In this document: positions 17,424 to 24,953 of the stretch, one piece after another
How the letters are laid out: every line of letters starts with the position of its first letter
How positions within the stretch are numbered: the first letter of the stretch is position 1
Assembly: GCA_037968655.1 (NCBI GenBank)
Contig: JBBKVW010000290.1
Span: forward strand, 7,652-71,651
Direction: 5' to 3'
DNA length: 64,000 nt
DNA from: CAISIP01 sp037968655
GTDB taxonomy: Bacteria; Pseudomonadota; Gammaproteobacteria; Burkholderiales; Burkholderiaceae_C
Notes under the pieces: generated by a model
What the model was told of the DNA's origin: nothing
Database searches by the model: none
Seen by the model: the letters and a program-made list of their open reading frames with translations, nothing else
Program-made: the position numbers and the translations under genes

Positions 17424-18689
17424 ATGCCCATGCCCGCAGCCCTGATTCGAGGTATTGATTCGCCAGACATGCGCGCTGCAGGTCGTGAGTTGCTGTCGGT
17501 TGCCTTGATGGATGCGCGCAATCACACCTTGCATCTGGCCGACCAGTTAGCCACGCATCTGCAACGCGAGTCGGCATTGCCACAATCCATCCCGCGCGAC
17601 ATCAATCCGCTGGCCTGGGAACTGGGACACATCGCCTGGTTCCAGGAATGGTGGATCGCGCGCAACATGCAGCGCAGTCGTGGTCGACGCTGCGATGCCA
17701 GCGCGACTCGCCTGCCATCGCTGGAGCCCAGCGCCGATTTCTGGTGGGACGACAGTCAGCGCGACCTGGCCGAGCGCTGGAAGCTGGATCTGCCTGGCCT
17801 GGAAACGCTCAAGGGCTATTTGCTGGCGACGCTGGAAACGACACTGGAACTGCTCGAAAAATCGGTCGACACCGAGCAGGCACTGTATTTCTACCGGCTG
17901 GCGCTGGCACACGAAGACATGCATGGCGAGGAACTCATCGCCACCGCACAGGCGCTGGGCGTGCCGCTGGAGATCGAGTTGCCGGGGCCCATGCACATGC
18001 GGGCGCCGCTGTTGCTACCCGATACACGCTGGTCCATGGGCCATGACGATGCGAGCGGGCTGGTTTATGACAATGAAAGGCCGGTGCATGTCGTGGCGGT
18101 GCCGGAGTTCGAGATCGATGCGCAGGTCGTCAGCTGGGCCCAGTTCATCGAATTTGTCGATGACGGTGCCTATGACCGGCAGGAGTTGTGGCAGCCTGCG
18201 GGTTGGACATGGCTCCAGCAAAAAGCCGGTGAGGAGGGGGCCGAGTCGGGCGGCCGGGCGCCGCGCTATGTGCAGCAGATCGGCGTCGCCAGTGGGGCCG
18301 TCATGCAGATGCGTTTTGGTTCGGCGCGGCGCATGCTGGGTGGCCAGCCGGCCATGCATGTCAGCTGGTGGGAGGCCGACGCCTGGTGCCGCTGGGCCGG
18401 GCGCCGTCTGCCGGCCGAAGTGGAATGGGAACTGGCGGCCTGCAGCGCAACCCGGCGCGGATTTCGCTGGGGCGATGTCTGGGAATGGACCGGCAGCACG
18501 GCGCGGCCCTATCCGGACTTCGTCGCTGACCCATGGAAAGACTATTCGCAAGCCTGCTTTGGCAGCCACAAGGTATTGCGCGGTGCATCGTTTGCCACCC
18601 GCGAGCGCATGAAGCATCCGCGCTTCAGGAACTTCCAGCTGCCCCGGAACGATCTTGTTTTTGCGGGCTTTCGCTCTTGCGCCTTGTAA
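17424..18689 (+). CDS. EgtB/SenA-family sulfoxide/selenoxide synthase (SenA-like)
   Basis: 421 residues from the first of two nearby ATGs. The N-terminal half is a DinB-like four-helix domain with the iron ligands H69 (WELGHIAWFQEWW) and H163/H167 in HEDMHGE (H-x3-H-x-E). The C-terminal half is an FGE-sulfatase-type domain (HVSWWEADAWCRWAGRRLPAEVEWE, VWEWTGS, VLRGASFATR). The family joins a thiol or selenol sugar to hercynine using Fe(II) and oxygen, giving ergothioneine or selenoneine precursors. The WELGHIAWFQEWWIARN helix is closer to what I recall of selenoneine synthase SenA than to the WHLAHTTWFFE of EgtB, but I could not check this. No senB, senC or egtD is adjacent. Its last 65 bp overlap the convergent regulator. 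Confidence 0.8.
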   Translation: MPMPAALIRGIDSPDMRAAGRELLSVALMDARNHTLHLADQLATHLQRESALPQSIPRDINPLAWELGHIAWFQEWWIARNMQRSRGRRCDASATRLPSLEPSADFWWDDSQRDLAERWKLDLPGLETLKGYLLATLETTLELLEKSVDTEQALYFYRLALAHEDMHGEELIATAQALGVPLEIELPGPMHMRAPLLLPDTRWSMGHDDASGLVYDNERPVHVVAVPEFEIDAQVVSWAQFIEFVDDGAYDRQELWQPAGWTWLQQKAGEEGAESGGRAPRYVQQIGVASGAVMQMRFGSARRMLGGQPAMHVSWWEADAWCRWAGRRLPAEVEWELAACSATRRGFRWGDVWEWTGSTARPYPDFVADPWKDYSQACFGSHKVLRGASFATRERMKHPRFRNFQLPRNDLVFAGFRSCAL

Positions 18690-19797
18690 AGCGCCACCAT
18701 GGCAATACTGCATTGAGCGACAGCACCTCGCCGCAGTGCAGCGGCTGGTAGCCCGGCATTGCTGCCAGTGTCGATCGCCAGCTGGCGCTGGACAGCACCG
18801 CACGCAGCGCCAGTATGGCCGGCCGGTCCAGCGCCGACTTCAGGCACACCAAGTGATAGCTCTCTTGCGCCAGCGGGATGAAATCAAGCCGCAATGCGCG
18901 CGCTGCTGCTTCAATTCCCAGGCCGGCGTCTGCACTGCCGTCGGCCACCGCGTGGGCCAGCGCGGCGTGCGAGGGCTCGGTGCGATCGAAGCCATTGATG
19001 TCGGCGGCCGCGATGCCGGCCTGATGCAACAGTTCTTCCAGCAATAGCCGGGTTCCAGTGCCCAGTGCGCGATTGACAAAGCGCACCGAGGGCGAACGCA
19101 GATCCAGCACGCTGCGCAGGCCCAGCGGGTTGCCGTGCGCAACGATCAGGCCCTGCGCGCGCTGCGCAAAGCCGATGATCTTGTGCCGCCCGGGTTTGAG
19201 CAATGGTTTGTAGATGCGCTGTGCCAATGAGCCATTGGCCGGCATCTGCAGGCTGTGAAAACCGGCCATCTCGCAGCGGCCCTCATTGAGCGCCCGGATC
19301 GCGTCGACGCTGCCGCAAAAGCGGATGTCCAGGTGCAGCGGCCCGTGCTCCGCGTGCTGGGTCTGTTGATCGGGACCGAGCGCCAAGGCGTGCTCGCGCA
19401 GCGCGGCCAACGCGTTATCGTGGCTGGCATACAGCGTCAGCACATGGGCCCGGTCGTCGAAGGCCACCGCAAAGGCGCGCTCCAGATCCCCGCGCAGCGC
19501 CTCGATCTGTGGTGCCAGGCGAACCTGGGCCTGGCGTTCGGCCCACATCAGTTTGTGGCCAAAGCTCGTGAGCTGGGCCGGCTGCCCCTTGTCCCAGGTC
19601 ACCAGGCCATGGCCCAGCGTGTCTTCCCAGCGTTTGAGTTCGCCCCAGACATGGCGGTAGGACAGGCGCAACGCGCGCGCTGCCGCCGAAATCGAACCTT
19701 GGCTGGCCACCGCCTGCAGCAGATCGATCAGCGGGTTGCGCACCAGCGCCGGGCCGCTGTCGCGGCCCAGGGTGTAGTGGAAGGAGAGCCTATGCAT
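18625..19797 (-). CDS. ModE-like HTH regulator with C-terminal substrate-binding-protein-like domain
   Basis: 390 residues. The N-terminal 110 residues are a LysR/ModE-type winged helix (NPLIDLLQAVASQGSISAAARALRLSYRHVWGELKRWE). From about residue 120 there is a periplasmic-binding-protein-like domain of the kind found in MoeA-linked and oxyanion-responsive regulators (FVNRALGTGTRLLLEELLHQAG, ADGSADAGLGIEAAAR). It is divergent from tupBCA with only 48 bp between, so it most likely senses tungstate, molybdate or a cofactor and controls the importer (inference). The last 20 residues (RRKSESPQKQDRSGAAGSS) look non-conserved and run into the 3' end of the EgtB/SenA-like gene. Confidence 0.82.
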   Translation of the reverse strand: MHRLSFHYTLGRDSGPALVRNPLIDLLQAVASQGSISAAARALRLSYRHVWGELKRWEDTLGHGLVTWDKGQPAQLTSFGHKLMWAERQAQVRLAPQIEALRGDLERAFAVAFDDRAHVLTLYASHDNALAALREHALALGPDQQTQHAEHGPLHLDIRFCGSVDAIRALNEGRCEMAGFHSLQMPANGSLAQRIYKPLLKPGRHKIIGFAQRAQGLIVAHGNPLGLRSVLDLRSPSVRFVNRALGTGTRLLLEELLHQAGIAAADINGFDRTEPSHAALAHAVADGSADAGLGIEAAARALRLDFIPLAQESYHLVCLKSALDRPAILALRAVLSSASWRSTLAAMPGYQPLHCGEVLSLNAVLPWWRFTRRKSESPQKQDRSGAAGSS

Positions 19798-19845
19798 GAC
19801 GCTACATATCGCGGATCGGTGAGGGCGCGCCTACGATACCCGAAC
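19798..19845. promoter_or_regulatory. Divergent control region for the tup operon and its regulator
   Basis: Only 48 bp separate the two start codons, so both promoters and any operator must overlap or lie inside coding sequence. CTACATATC and CTACGATAC form an imperfect direct repeat here. I see no textbook ModE box. Confidence 0.4.
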
Positions 19846-20583
19846 ATGTCCACCTTCTCGCAAAGCGCGGCTACAGCGCTGCAGTTGATCAGCTCCTTTG
19901 ACCCGGCCCTGTGGACCATCGTGGGCCGGTCGCTGGCCGTCAGTGGCTTGGCCTGTCTGCTGGCATGCGGCTTCGGGCTTGCCTTGGGTGCCTGGTTGGG
20001 TGTGGCGCGCTTTCGCGGGCGCGGCATCTGCCTGACGCTATTGAACACGCTGCTGGCCGTGCCGTCGGTGGTGGTGGGGCTGGTGGTGTATCTCTTGCTG
20101 TCACGCTCGGGCCCGCTCGGGGATCTGGGTTGGTTGTTCAGCGTCAAGGCGATGGTGCTGGCGCAGGCGCTGCTGGTGCTGCCGGTCGTCACGGCGCTGA
20201 CGCGCCAGGTGGTGGAGGACGTCGAACATGCGCATGGCGAGCAGTTGCGCTCGCTTGGCGCGGGCAACGCGCTGCGCGCTGCGATGCTGGCCTGGGACGA
20301 GCGCTTTGCGCTGCTCACGGTACTGATCGCCGCGTTCGGTCGCGCAGTGTCCGAGGTCGGTGCGGTCATGATTGTGGGCGGCAACATCGACGGCTTTACC
20401 CGGGTGATGACGACGGCCATCGCCTTGGAGACCAGCAAGGGCGATCTGCCGCTGGCACTCGGGCTCGGAATGCTGTTGCTGCTGGTAGTGCTGCTGCTCA
20501 ATGCGCTGATCGCATTGCTGCGCGGCTGGCGCAGGCGCGTCGAGGGCGGCGCGCTGCCCGCCATGGTGGGTAATCCGGCGTGA
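19846..20583 (+). CDS. tupB: Tungstate ABC transporter, permease
   Basis: 245 residues from the ATG at 19846, with five to six membrane helices. The ABC-permease EAA loop is visible around AHGEQLRSLGAGNALRAAM. The stretch ALTRQVVEDVEHAHGEQLRSLGA and the late ALLTVLIAAFGRAVSEVGAVMIVGGNI are typical of TupB. It forms the membrane channel for tungstate import with the ATPase and the binding protein encoded next. Specificity is assigned from TupA and from the tungsten enzyme genes 4 kb downstream. Confidence 0.9.
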   Translation: MSTFSQSAATALQLISSFDPALWTIVGRSLAVSGLACLLACGFGLALGAWLGVARFRGRGICLTLLNTLLAVPSVVVGLVVYLLLSRSGPLGDLGWLFSVKAMVLAQALLVLPVVTALTRQVVEDVEHAHGEQLRSLGAGNALRAAMLAWDERFALLTVLIAAFGRAVSEVGAVMIVGGNIDGFTRVMTTAIALETSKGDLPLALGLGMLLLLVVLLLNALIALLRGWRRRVEGGALPAMVGNPA

Positions 20584-20629
20584 CCCAATCAACTTCGAAC
20601 TGCTGCGCCAGCGCGGCCTGGCCGATCTG

Positions 20630-21343
20630 ATGCGCGCTTTGATCGCATTGCACGAAGTGGGTCTGCGTTATGGCGCAGTCGTCGCCCTGTCCGGTGTCAC
20701 CCTGCAACTGCAGGCAGGCGAGCGCCTGGCACTGGTGGGCAGCAACGGCAGCGGCAAGAGCAGCCTGCTGCGCTTGCTGCACGGCCTGCTGCAGGCCGAC
20801 AGCGGCACTGTCACGCGCGCAGGCGATTTACGCCAGGCAATGGTGTTCCAGCGCCCCTTCATGTTGCGCACCACCGTGCAAAGAAATGTGGCGCTGGCGC
20901 TGTGGCTTGATGGAATGCGCTGGTCCGACGCATTGAAGGCCGCAATTGCAGGGCTGGAACGCGTAGGCATGCGGGCGCTGGCCGAACGCAGCGCCCGCGC
21001 ACTGTCGGGCGGGCAACAGCAGCGGGTTGCCTTGGCGCGCGCCTGGCTGCGCAAGCCTGATCTGTGGTTGCTCGATGAGCCCACCGCCAGCCTGGACCCG
21101 CATGCCAAACACGAGGTGGAAGCACTGATGGCCGAATTTGCCGCGGGCGACTCCGGGCAGGCCATGACCACCGTATTTGCCAGCCACAACCTGGGCCAGG
21201 TCAAGCGCCTGGCCAGCCGCGTCGTCTACCTGGAGCATGGCCGGGTACTGGCGGACCTGCCGGTCGCGGAATTTTTCGACGCCAGGCGACTGCAGGCGGT
21301 CTCTGGCGCGGCCCATCTTTTTGTCAAAGGGGAACTCGCATGA
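20630..21343 (+). CDS. tupC: Tungstate ABC transporter, ATP-binding protein
   Basis: 237 residues. The Walker A motif is GSNGSGKSS near residue 38, the signature motif is LSGGQQQRVALARAW, the Walker B motif is LWLLDEPTASLD, and the switch histidine is in FASHNLG. It powers the TupB permease. Its stop overlaps the tupA start (ATGA), so the two are translationally coupled. A gap of 46 bp separates it from tupB. Confidence 0.93.
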   Translation: MRALIALHEVGLRYGAVVALSGVTLQLQAGERLALVGSNGSGKSSLLRLLHGLLQADSGTVTRAGDLRQAMVFQRPFMLRTTVQRNVALALWLDGMRWSDALKAAIAGLERVGMRALAERSARALSGGQQQRVALARAWLRKPDLWLLDEPTASLDPHAKHEVEALMAEFAAGDSGQAMTTVFASHNLGQVKRLASRVVYLEHGRVLADLPVAEFFDARRLQAVSGAAHLFVKGELA

Positions 21344-22185
21344 AAATTCAAGAAACTCCGAGCCAGCGTCGCGCCAGCCCGCTGCGCCGTCTGCTGCTGC
21401 TCGCCGGCTGTGCGCTGGCCATGGGCGCGCAGGCGCAATCCACCATCACGATGGCGTCAACCACCTCGACCGAGCAATCGGGCCTGTTTGCGCACCTGTT
21501 GCCGGCGTTCAAGGCGAGCAGCGGCATCGACATCAAGGTGGTGGCGCTGGGCACCGGCCAGGCGCTGGACATGGCGCGCCGGGGTGACGCTGACCTGCTG
21601 TTCGTGCACGACCGGGTGGCCGAAGAGAAGTTTGTCGCCGAAGGATTTGGCGTCAAGCGCTGGCCGGTGATGTACAACGATTTCGTCGTCATCGGCCCCA
21701 GGTCCGACGCGATCGGCCTGCGCGGCAATGACATCGTGGCAGCCTTGAAGAAGATCGCGGCTGCCAATGGCGCGTTCATTTCACGCGGCGACAAGAGCGG
21801 TACCCACGCTGCCGAGCTGCGCTTCTGGAATGCGGCCGGCCTGGCCGACAAGGGCAGGGGCAGTGGCTACAGGGAATGCGGCTGCGGCATGGGTCCGGCG
21901 CTCAACATCGCCTCCGGCAGCAATGCCAATCTGTTGGCCGACCGCGGTACCTGGCTCAACTTCAGGAACCGCGGCGAGCTGGCGGTGCTGGTCGAAGGCG
22001 ACAAGCGCCTGTTCAACCAGTATGGCGTGATGCTGGTGAACCCGGCCAGGCACCCGCATGTCAAGGCGGCGGACGCGCAGAAGTTCATCGACTGGATCGT
22101 CTCGGCGCCTGGGCAGGCAGTCATTGCGCAGTACCGGATCGGCGGCGAGCAGCTGTTTTTTCCGAACGCGGGGGGCGACCAGTAG
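21340..22185 (+). CDS. tupA: Tungstate-binding periplasmic protein
   Basis: 281 residues with a Sec signal peptide (LLLLAGCALAMGAQAQ, cleavage near residue 33). The mature N-terminus carries ASTTSTEQSG, the Thr/Ser-rich oxyanion-binding loop of TupA. Family-typical parts follow: GTGQALDMARRGDADLLFVH, RGDKSGTHAAELRFW, and GPALNIAS. TupA binds tungstate with high preference over molybdate, which fits the downstream tungsten enzyme. It is last in tupBCA. A convergent hairpin follows. Confidence 0.93.
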   Translation: MKIQETPSQRRASPLRRLLLLAGCALAMGAQAQSTITMASTTSTEQSGLFAHLLPAFKASSGIDIKVVALGTGQALDMARRGDADLLFVHDRVAEEKFVAEGFGVKRWPVMYNDFVVIGPRSDAIGLRGNDIVAALKKIAAANGAFISRGDKSGTHAAELRFWNAAGLADKGRGSGYRECGCGMGPALNIASGSNANLLADRGTWLNFRNRGELAVLVEGDKRLFNQYGVMLVNPARHPHVKAADAQKFIDWIVSAPGQAVIAQYRIGGEQLFFPNAGGDQ

Positions 22186-22205
22186 CCAGTCTGTTGCGGC
22201 CTTGG

Positions 22206-22225
22206 CGGCGGTCTCACGACCGCCG
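22206..22225. terminator. Hairpin between convergent tupA and GAF-Fis regulator genes
   Basis: CGGCGGTC and GACCGCCG form an exact 8-bp stem with a 4-nt loop, overlapping the stop codon of the leftward regulator. No T-run follows, so termination strength is uncertain. Confidence 0.4.
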
Positions 22226-23386
22226 TAATCCCAACCTGCGGTACACCGTGGCTCGGCTGACGCCAAGCCGGGCCGCGGCCTCGGCCACATTGCCACGGGT
22301 CTCCTGGACTGTCTTGCGGATCAGCGCAGTCTCGATGTCGCGCAGCCGACCTTGGCCGCCAGGCGATTGGACTGGCGCGGCCAGATTCGGGCGCCGGCTC
22401 GGTGCGAAAGCTTCTTTTGCGATCGGGGCGCCGGCGGGCAGTGCCAGCGCCTGCAAATGCAAGCCCGACCAAAGGGGCACGTCGATGCTGCGTGCCTCGT
22501 GTCTTGCCGCGTCAAACAGTGCCTCGAATCCCATCGCAAACAGCTCGCTGGCATGTACCGCGATCTGATCGCTGCCGGGGCCCTTGTTCAATGCGGGAAC
22601 CATTTCCCGCGCCGTGCGATTGCAGGTGCTGACACAGCCATCGGCGTCCAGGCCGACCAGCGCGTCGCTGTCGCCGCCCAACGGGTGCCCAGGCCAGTTC
22701 AGTCGCAGCAAGATGGCGTGCGGGCCCTGCATTGCCAGCGCGTTTTCAATGTTGCGCGCTGACTGGACCGCCAGGTGCAGCAACTCGCTGCGCTCGGGCA
22801 CGTCGACACCAGTCAGGTCCAGCATGCCGACGCAGCGGCCATTCGGACCAAACAGGGGCGCGCCCGCGCAGCTGTAGATGGCTGTGTCGTCGAAAAAATG
22901 CTCGCCGCGGTGCAACCACACGGGATGCAGATCGGTCAATGCCGCACCGATCGCGGTGGTGCCGACGCTGCGCTCGGACAGGTCCACGCCGACGCGGGTG
23001 ATCAGTTCGGCGCGGCGGTCACCGCGATCGATCGGGCCGCTGGTGTCGACGACGACACCGTCGGCATTGGTCAGGATGGCGAAATAGCGGGTGTCGGCCA
23101 GGGCCTGGCCAAGGGCGTGCAAGGTGCTGCGTGCGGCCAGCGTCAAGGCCTGATTGGCGTCGTGTGTGCGCCGCGTTTGCACCTCGGAAACTGCGTCGAA
23201 GCTGACGCGCTGGCGCGGCTGATGTCCCAATGCCAGGCAGCGCTGCCAGGAGCGGGTGATCCAGGCTTGCACCAGGCCGGCGCCTTCCGAATTGCAATCG
23301 GACAGCAGCGCCCGGCGTGCCCGCTGTATGCCATCGAGCCGCGCCAGCGGCGCCGCTTGTTCGTGGCCGTGATTGACAGTTGCCAT
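22214..23386 (-). CDS. GAF-domain regulator with Fis-type HTH, lacking the sigma-54 AAA+ domain
   Basis: 390 residues. The N-terminal part matches AcoR-like activators (SWQRCLALGHQPRQ, then a GAF domain with GVDLSERSVGTTAIGAAL and GAPLFGPNGRCVGMLDLTG). A PAS-like segment may follow (ALVGLDADGCVSTCNRTAREM). The C-terminus is a Fis-type helix-turn-helix (LIRKTVQETRGNVAEAAARLGVSRATVYRRL). No Walker A or GAFTGA motif is present, so it cannot act as a classical sigma-54 activator. I see no frameshift or remnant to suggest recent loss. It lies between the tungstate importer and the tungsten oxidoreductase genes and is a good candidate to control the latter. Confidence 0.83.
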   Translation of the reverse strand: MATVNHGHEQAAPLARLDGIQRARRALLSDCNSEGAGLVQAWITRSWQRCLALGHQPRQRVSFDAVSEVQTRRTHDANQALTLAARSTLHALGQALADTRYFAILTNADGVVVDTSGPIDRGDRRAELITRVGVDLSERSVGTTAIGAALTDLHPVWLHRGEHFFDDTAIYSCAGAPLFGPNGRCVGMLDLTGVDVPERSELLHLAVQSARNIENALAMQGPHAILLRLNWPGHPLGGDSDALVGLDADGCVSTCNRTAREMVPALNKGPGSDQIAVHASELFAMGFEALFDAARHEARSIDVPLWSGLHLQALALPAGAPIAKEAFAPSRRPNLAAPVQSPGGQGRLRDIETALIRKTVQETRGNVAEAAARLGVSRATVYRRLGLRRS

Positions 23387-23448
23387 GCTTGGGTCATTGT
23401 GCCCGAGGCCGCCATGCCGATCGACACGTCAGCGACTACGATGGCGTC

Positions 23449-24279
23449 ATGCGATCTGAACCATCCCGACAGCGCGACGTCGATCCTGCGCTCGACGTGG
23501 CCATCACGGCGGCCAACAGGGCAGGTGCCATCATCCGCGCTGCGGCACTGGAGCCGGGCAATTTGCAGATCCGGCAAAAGCGCCCCAATGACTTCGTGAC
23601 CCATGTCGACCTGGCGTCTGAAGAGGCCATCGTTCAGACGCTACTGTCGGCCTACCCCGACCATAGTGTGCGCAGCGAGGAGTCGGCCCAGGCGCACGGC
23701 AATCATGCATCTGACCATGTCTGGATCATCGATCCGCTGGACGGCACCACCAACTTCATCCACGGCTACCCGAATTATTCGGTCAGCATTGCGCTGGCCG
23801 TGCGCGGGCGCATCGCGCATGGCGTGGTGCTGGATGTGTGCAGTGGCGATCTGTTTCGTGCCAGCCGGGGGCAGGGCGCGTTTTGCAACTCCCAGCGCCT
23901 GCAGGTCAGCAGCTGTGCAAGCCTGGGTGCGGCCCTGCTGGCCAGTAGTTGCCCGGCGCGCGCCGCCCGTGACGGCGCGCGTGCGGTGGCAATGATTGTT
24001 GAAGTGATGGGCCAGATCGCCGCGTTGCGCCGTAGCGGCTCGGCCGCGCTGGACCTTGCCCGGGTTGCGGCCGGGCAGTGCGACGGTTCGTTCGACCAGG
24101 GACTCAACGCCTGGGATGTGGCAGCCGGGAGTTTGCTGGTCAGCGAAGCCGGGGGCCGGGTCGGCAATTTCCTGGGCGCGCCGGACTATCTGGAGACCAG
24201 GGAAATCATGGCCGGCGGCAATGCGGTGTTCGATGCCATGGGTGCGGTGTTGCGCCGCTATTCGTACTGCCCGGCTTGA
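23449..24279 (+). CDS. Inositol-monophosphatase-family phosphatase
   Basis: 276 residues from the ATG at 23449. The metal-binding motifs of the family are visible: SEES near residue 77, IDPLDGTTNFIHG near residue 95, and the late AWDVAAGSLLVSEAGG. These magnesium-dependent enzymes hydrolyse phosphate monoesters such as inositol 1-phosphate (SuhB) or 3'-phosphoadenosine nucleotides (CysQ); the true substrate is not clear. It is divergent from the GAF-Fis regulator and sits upstream of the oxidoreductase operon by 187 bp, probably as a separate transcription unit. Confidence 0.87.
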   Translation: MRSEPSRQRDVDPALDVAITAANRAGAIIRAAALEPGNLQIRQKRPNDFVTHVDLASEEAIVQTLLSAYPDHSVRSEESAQAHGNHASDHVWIIDPLDGTTNFIHGYPNYSVSIALAVRGRIAHGVVLDVCSGDLFRASRGQGAFCNSQRLQVSSCASLGAALLASSCPARAARDGARAVAMIVEVMGQIAALRRSGSAALDLARVAAGQCDGSFDQGLNAWDVAAGSLLVSEAGGRVGNFLGAPDYLETREIMAGGNAVFDAMGAVLRRYSYCPA

Positions 24280-24358
24280 GCCGCAAGCGCGTTTCCGATG
24301 TGGCGTGCGAGCGTCCGAAGCTGTCTCAATTTGAGAATTTCTGGCCCGCAGCCTGAAA

Positions 24359-24410
24359 CCTAGGGTTCTCCCTAGGGTCGTTCGCCAACCCAGCTTCAAC
24401 AATGCCTAGG
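24359..24410. promoter_or_regulatory. Three CCTAGG boxes upstream of the tungsten oxidoreductase operon
   Basis: CCTAGG occurs at 24359-24364, 24371-24376 and 24405-24410. The first two are 12 bp apart, about one helical turn, and are followed by GTT or GTC. CTAG-containing words are normally rare in such genomes, so three in 52 bp, 57-108 bp before the first start codon, look like an activator or repressor array. The binding protein is unknown; the GAF-Fis and ModE-like regulators encoded nearby are candidates. Confidence 0.5.
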
Positions 24411-24466
24411 TTCCCCCGTTCATAGGCACGGCGCTGCATAGTCGCCATTACCCACAGGAGAGACAC

Positions 24467-24943
24467 ATGCAAAAGGTGTTGCACATCAATCCAGACAAAT
24501 GCACTGGCTGTCTGCAGTGCGAAATGGCCTGTTCCTTCGAGAACTACGGCACCTTCGCCACCGCCAAGTCGCGCATCAAGGTGTTCGACTTCCACCATAC
24601 CGGCAAGAAGGTTCCCTACACCTGCACCCAGTGCGATGAAGCCTGGTGCCTGCATGCCTGCCCGGTCGAGGCGATCACGATGAACAAGAGCACCGGCGCA
24701 ATGGAGGTCAACGAGTCGACCTGCGTCGGCTGCAAGGTCTGCACCATCGCCTGCCCGTTTGGCACCATCAACTATGTCGAAGAAACCGGCAAGGTACAGA
24801 AGTGCGACCTGTGCGGCGGCGAGCCGGCCTGTGCCGATGCCTGCCCGACCGGCGCCATCACCTTCATCGACGCCAACTGGACCGGCCTGGGCAAGATGGC
24901 CGCATGGGCCGACAAGTTGGGCAATCAGCCCAGCGCAGCATAA
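24467..24943 (+). CDS. aorA: Polyferredoxin electron-transfer subunit of tungsten aldehyde oxidoreductase (AorA-like)
   Basis: 158 residues with sixteen cysteines in four groups: C12/15/18/22, C53/56/61/65, C86/89/92/96 and C113/116/122/126, enough for four [4Fe-4S] clusters. It resembles the small DmsB/HycB-type subunit and matches the AorA subunit described in Aromatoleum aldehyde oxidoreductase. It would carry electrons from the tungsten subunit to the FAD subunit encoded two genes on. A clear GGAG ribosome site (caggagagacac) precedes the ATG. No signal peptide is present, so it is cytoplasmic. The symbol is by analogy. Confidence 0.88.
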   Translation: MQKVLHINPDKCTGCLQCEMACSFENYGTFATAKSRIKVFDFHHTGKKVPYTCTQCDEAWCLHACPVEAITMNKSTGAMEVNESTCVGCKVCTIACPFGTINYVEETGKVQKCDLCGGEPACADACPTGAITFIDANWTGLGKMAAWADKLGNQPSAA

Positions 24944-24953
24944 GGAGATCGCC

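Noticed and set aside
24425..24437. Sigma-54-like promoter (GGCAC...TGC) before the aor operon
   Set aside because: The distance between the GG and GC elements is one base short of the -24/-12 rule, and the neighbouring GAF-Fis regulator lacks the AAA+ domain needed to activate sigma-54.
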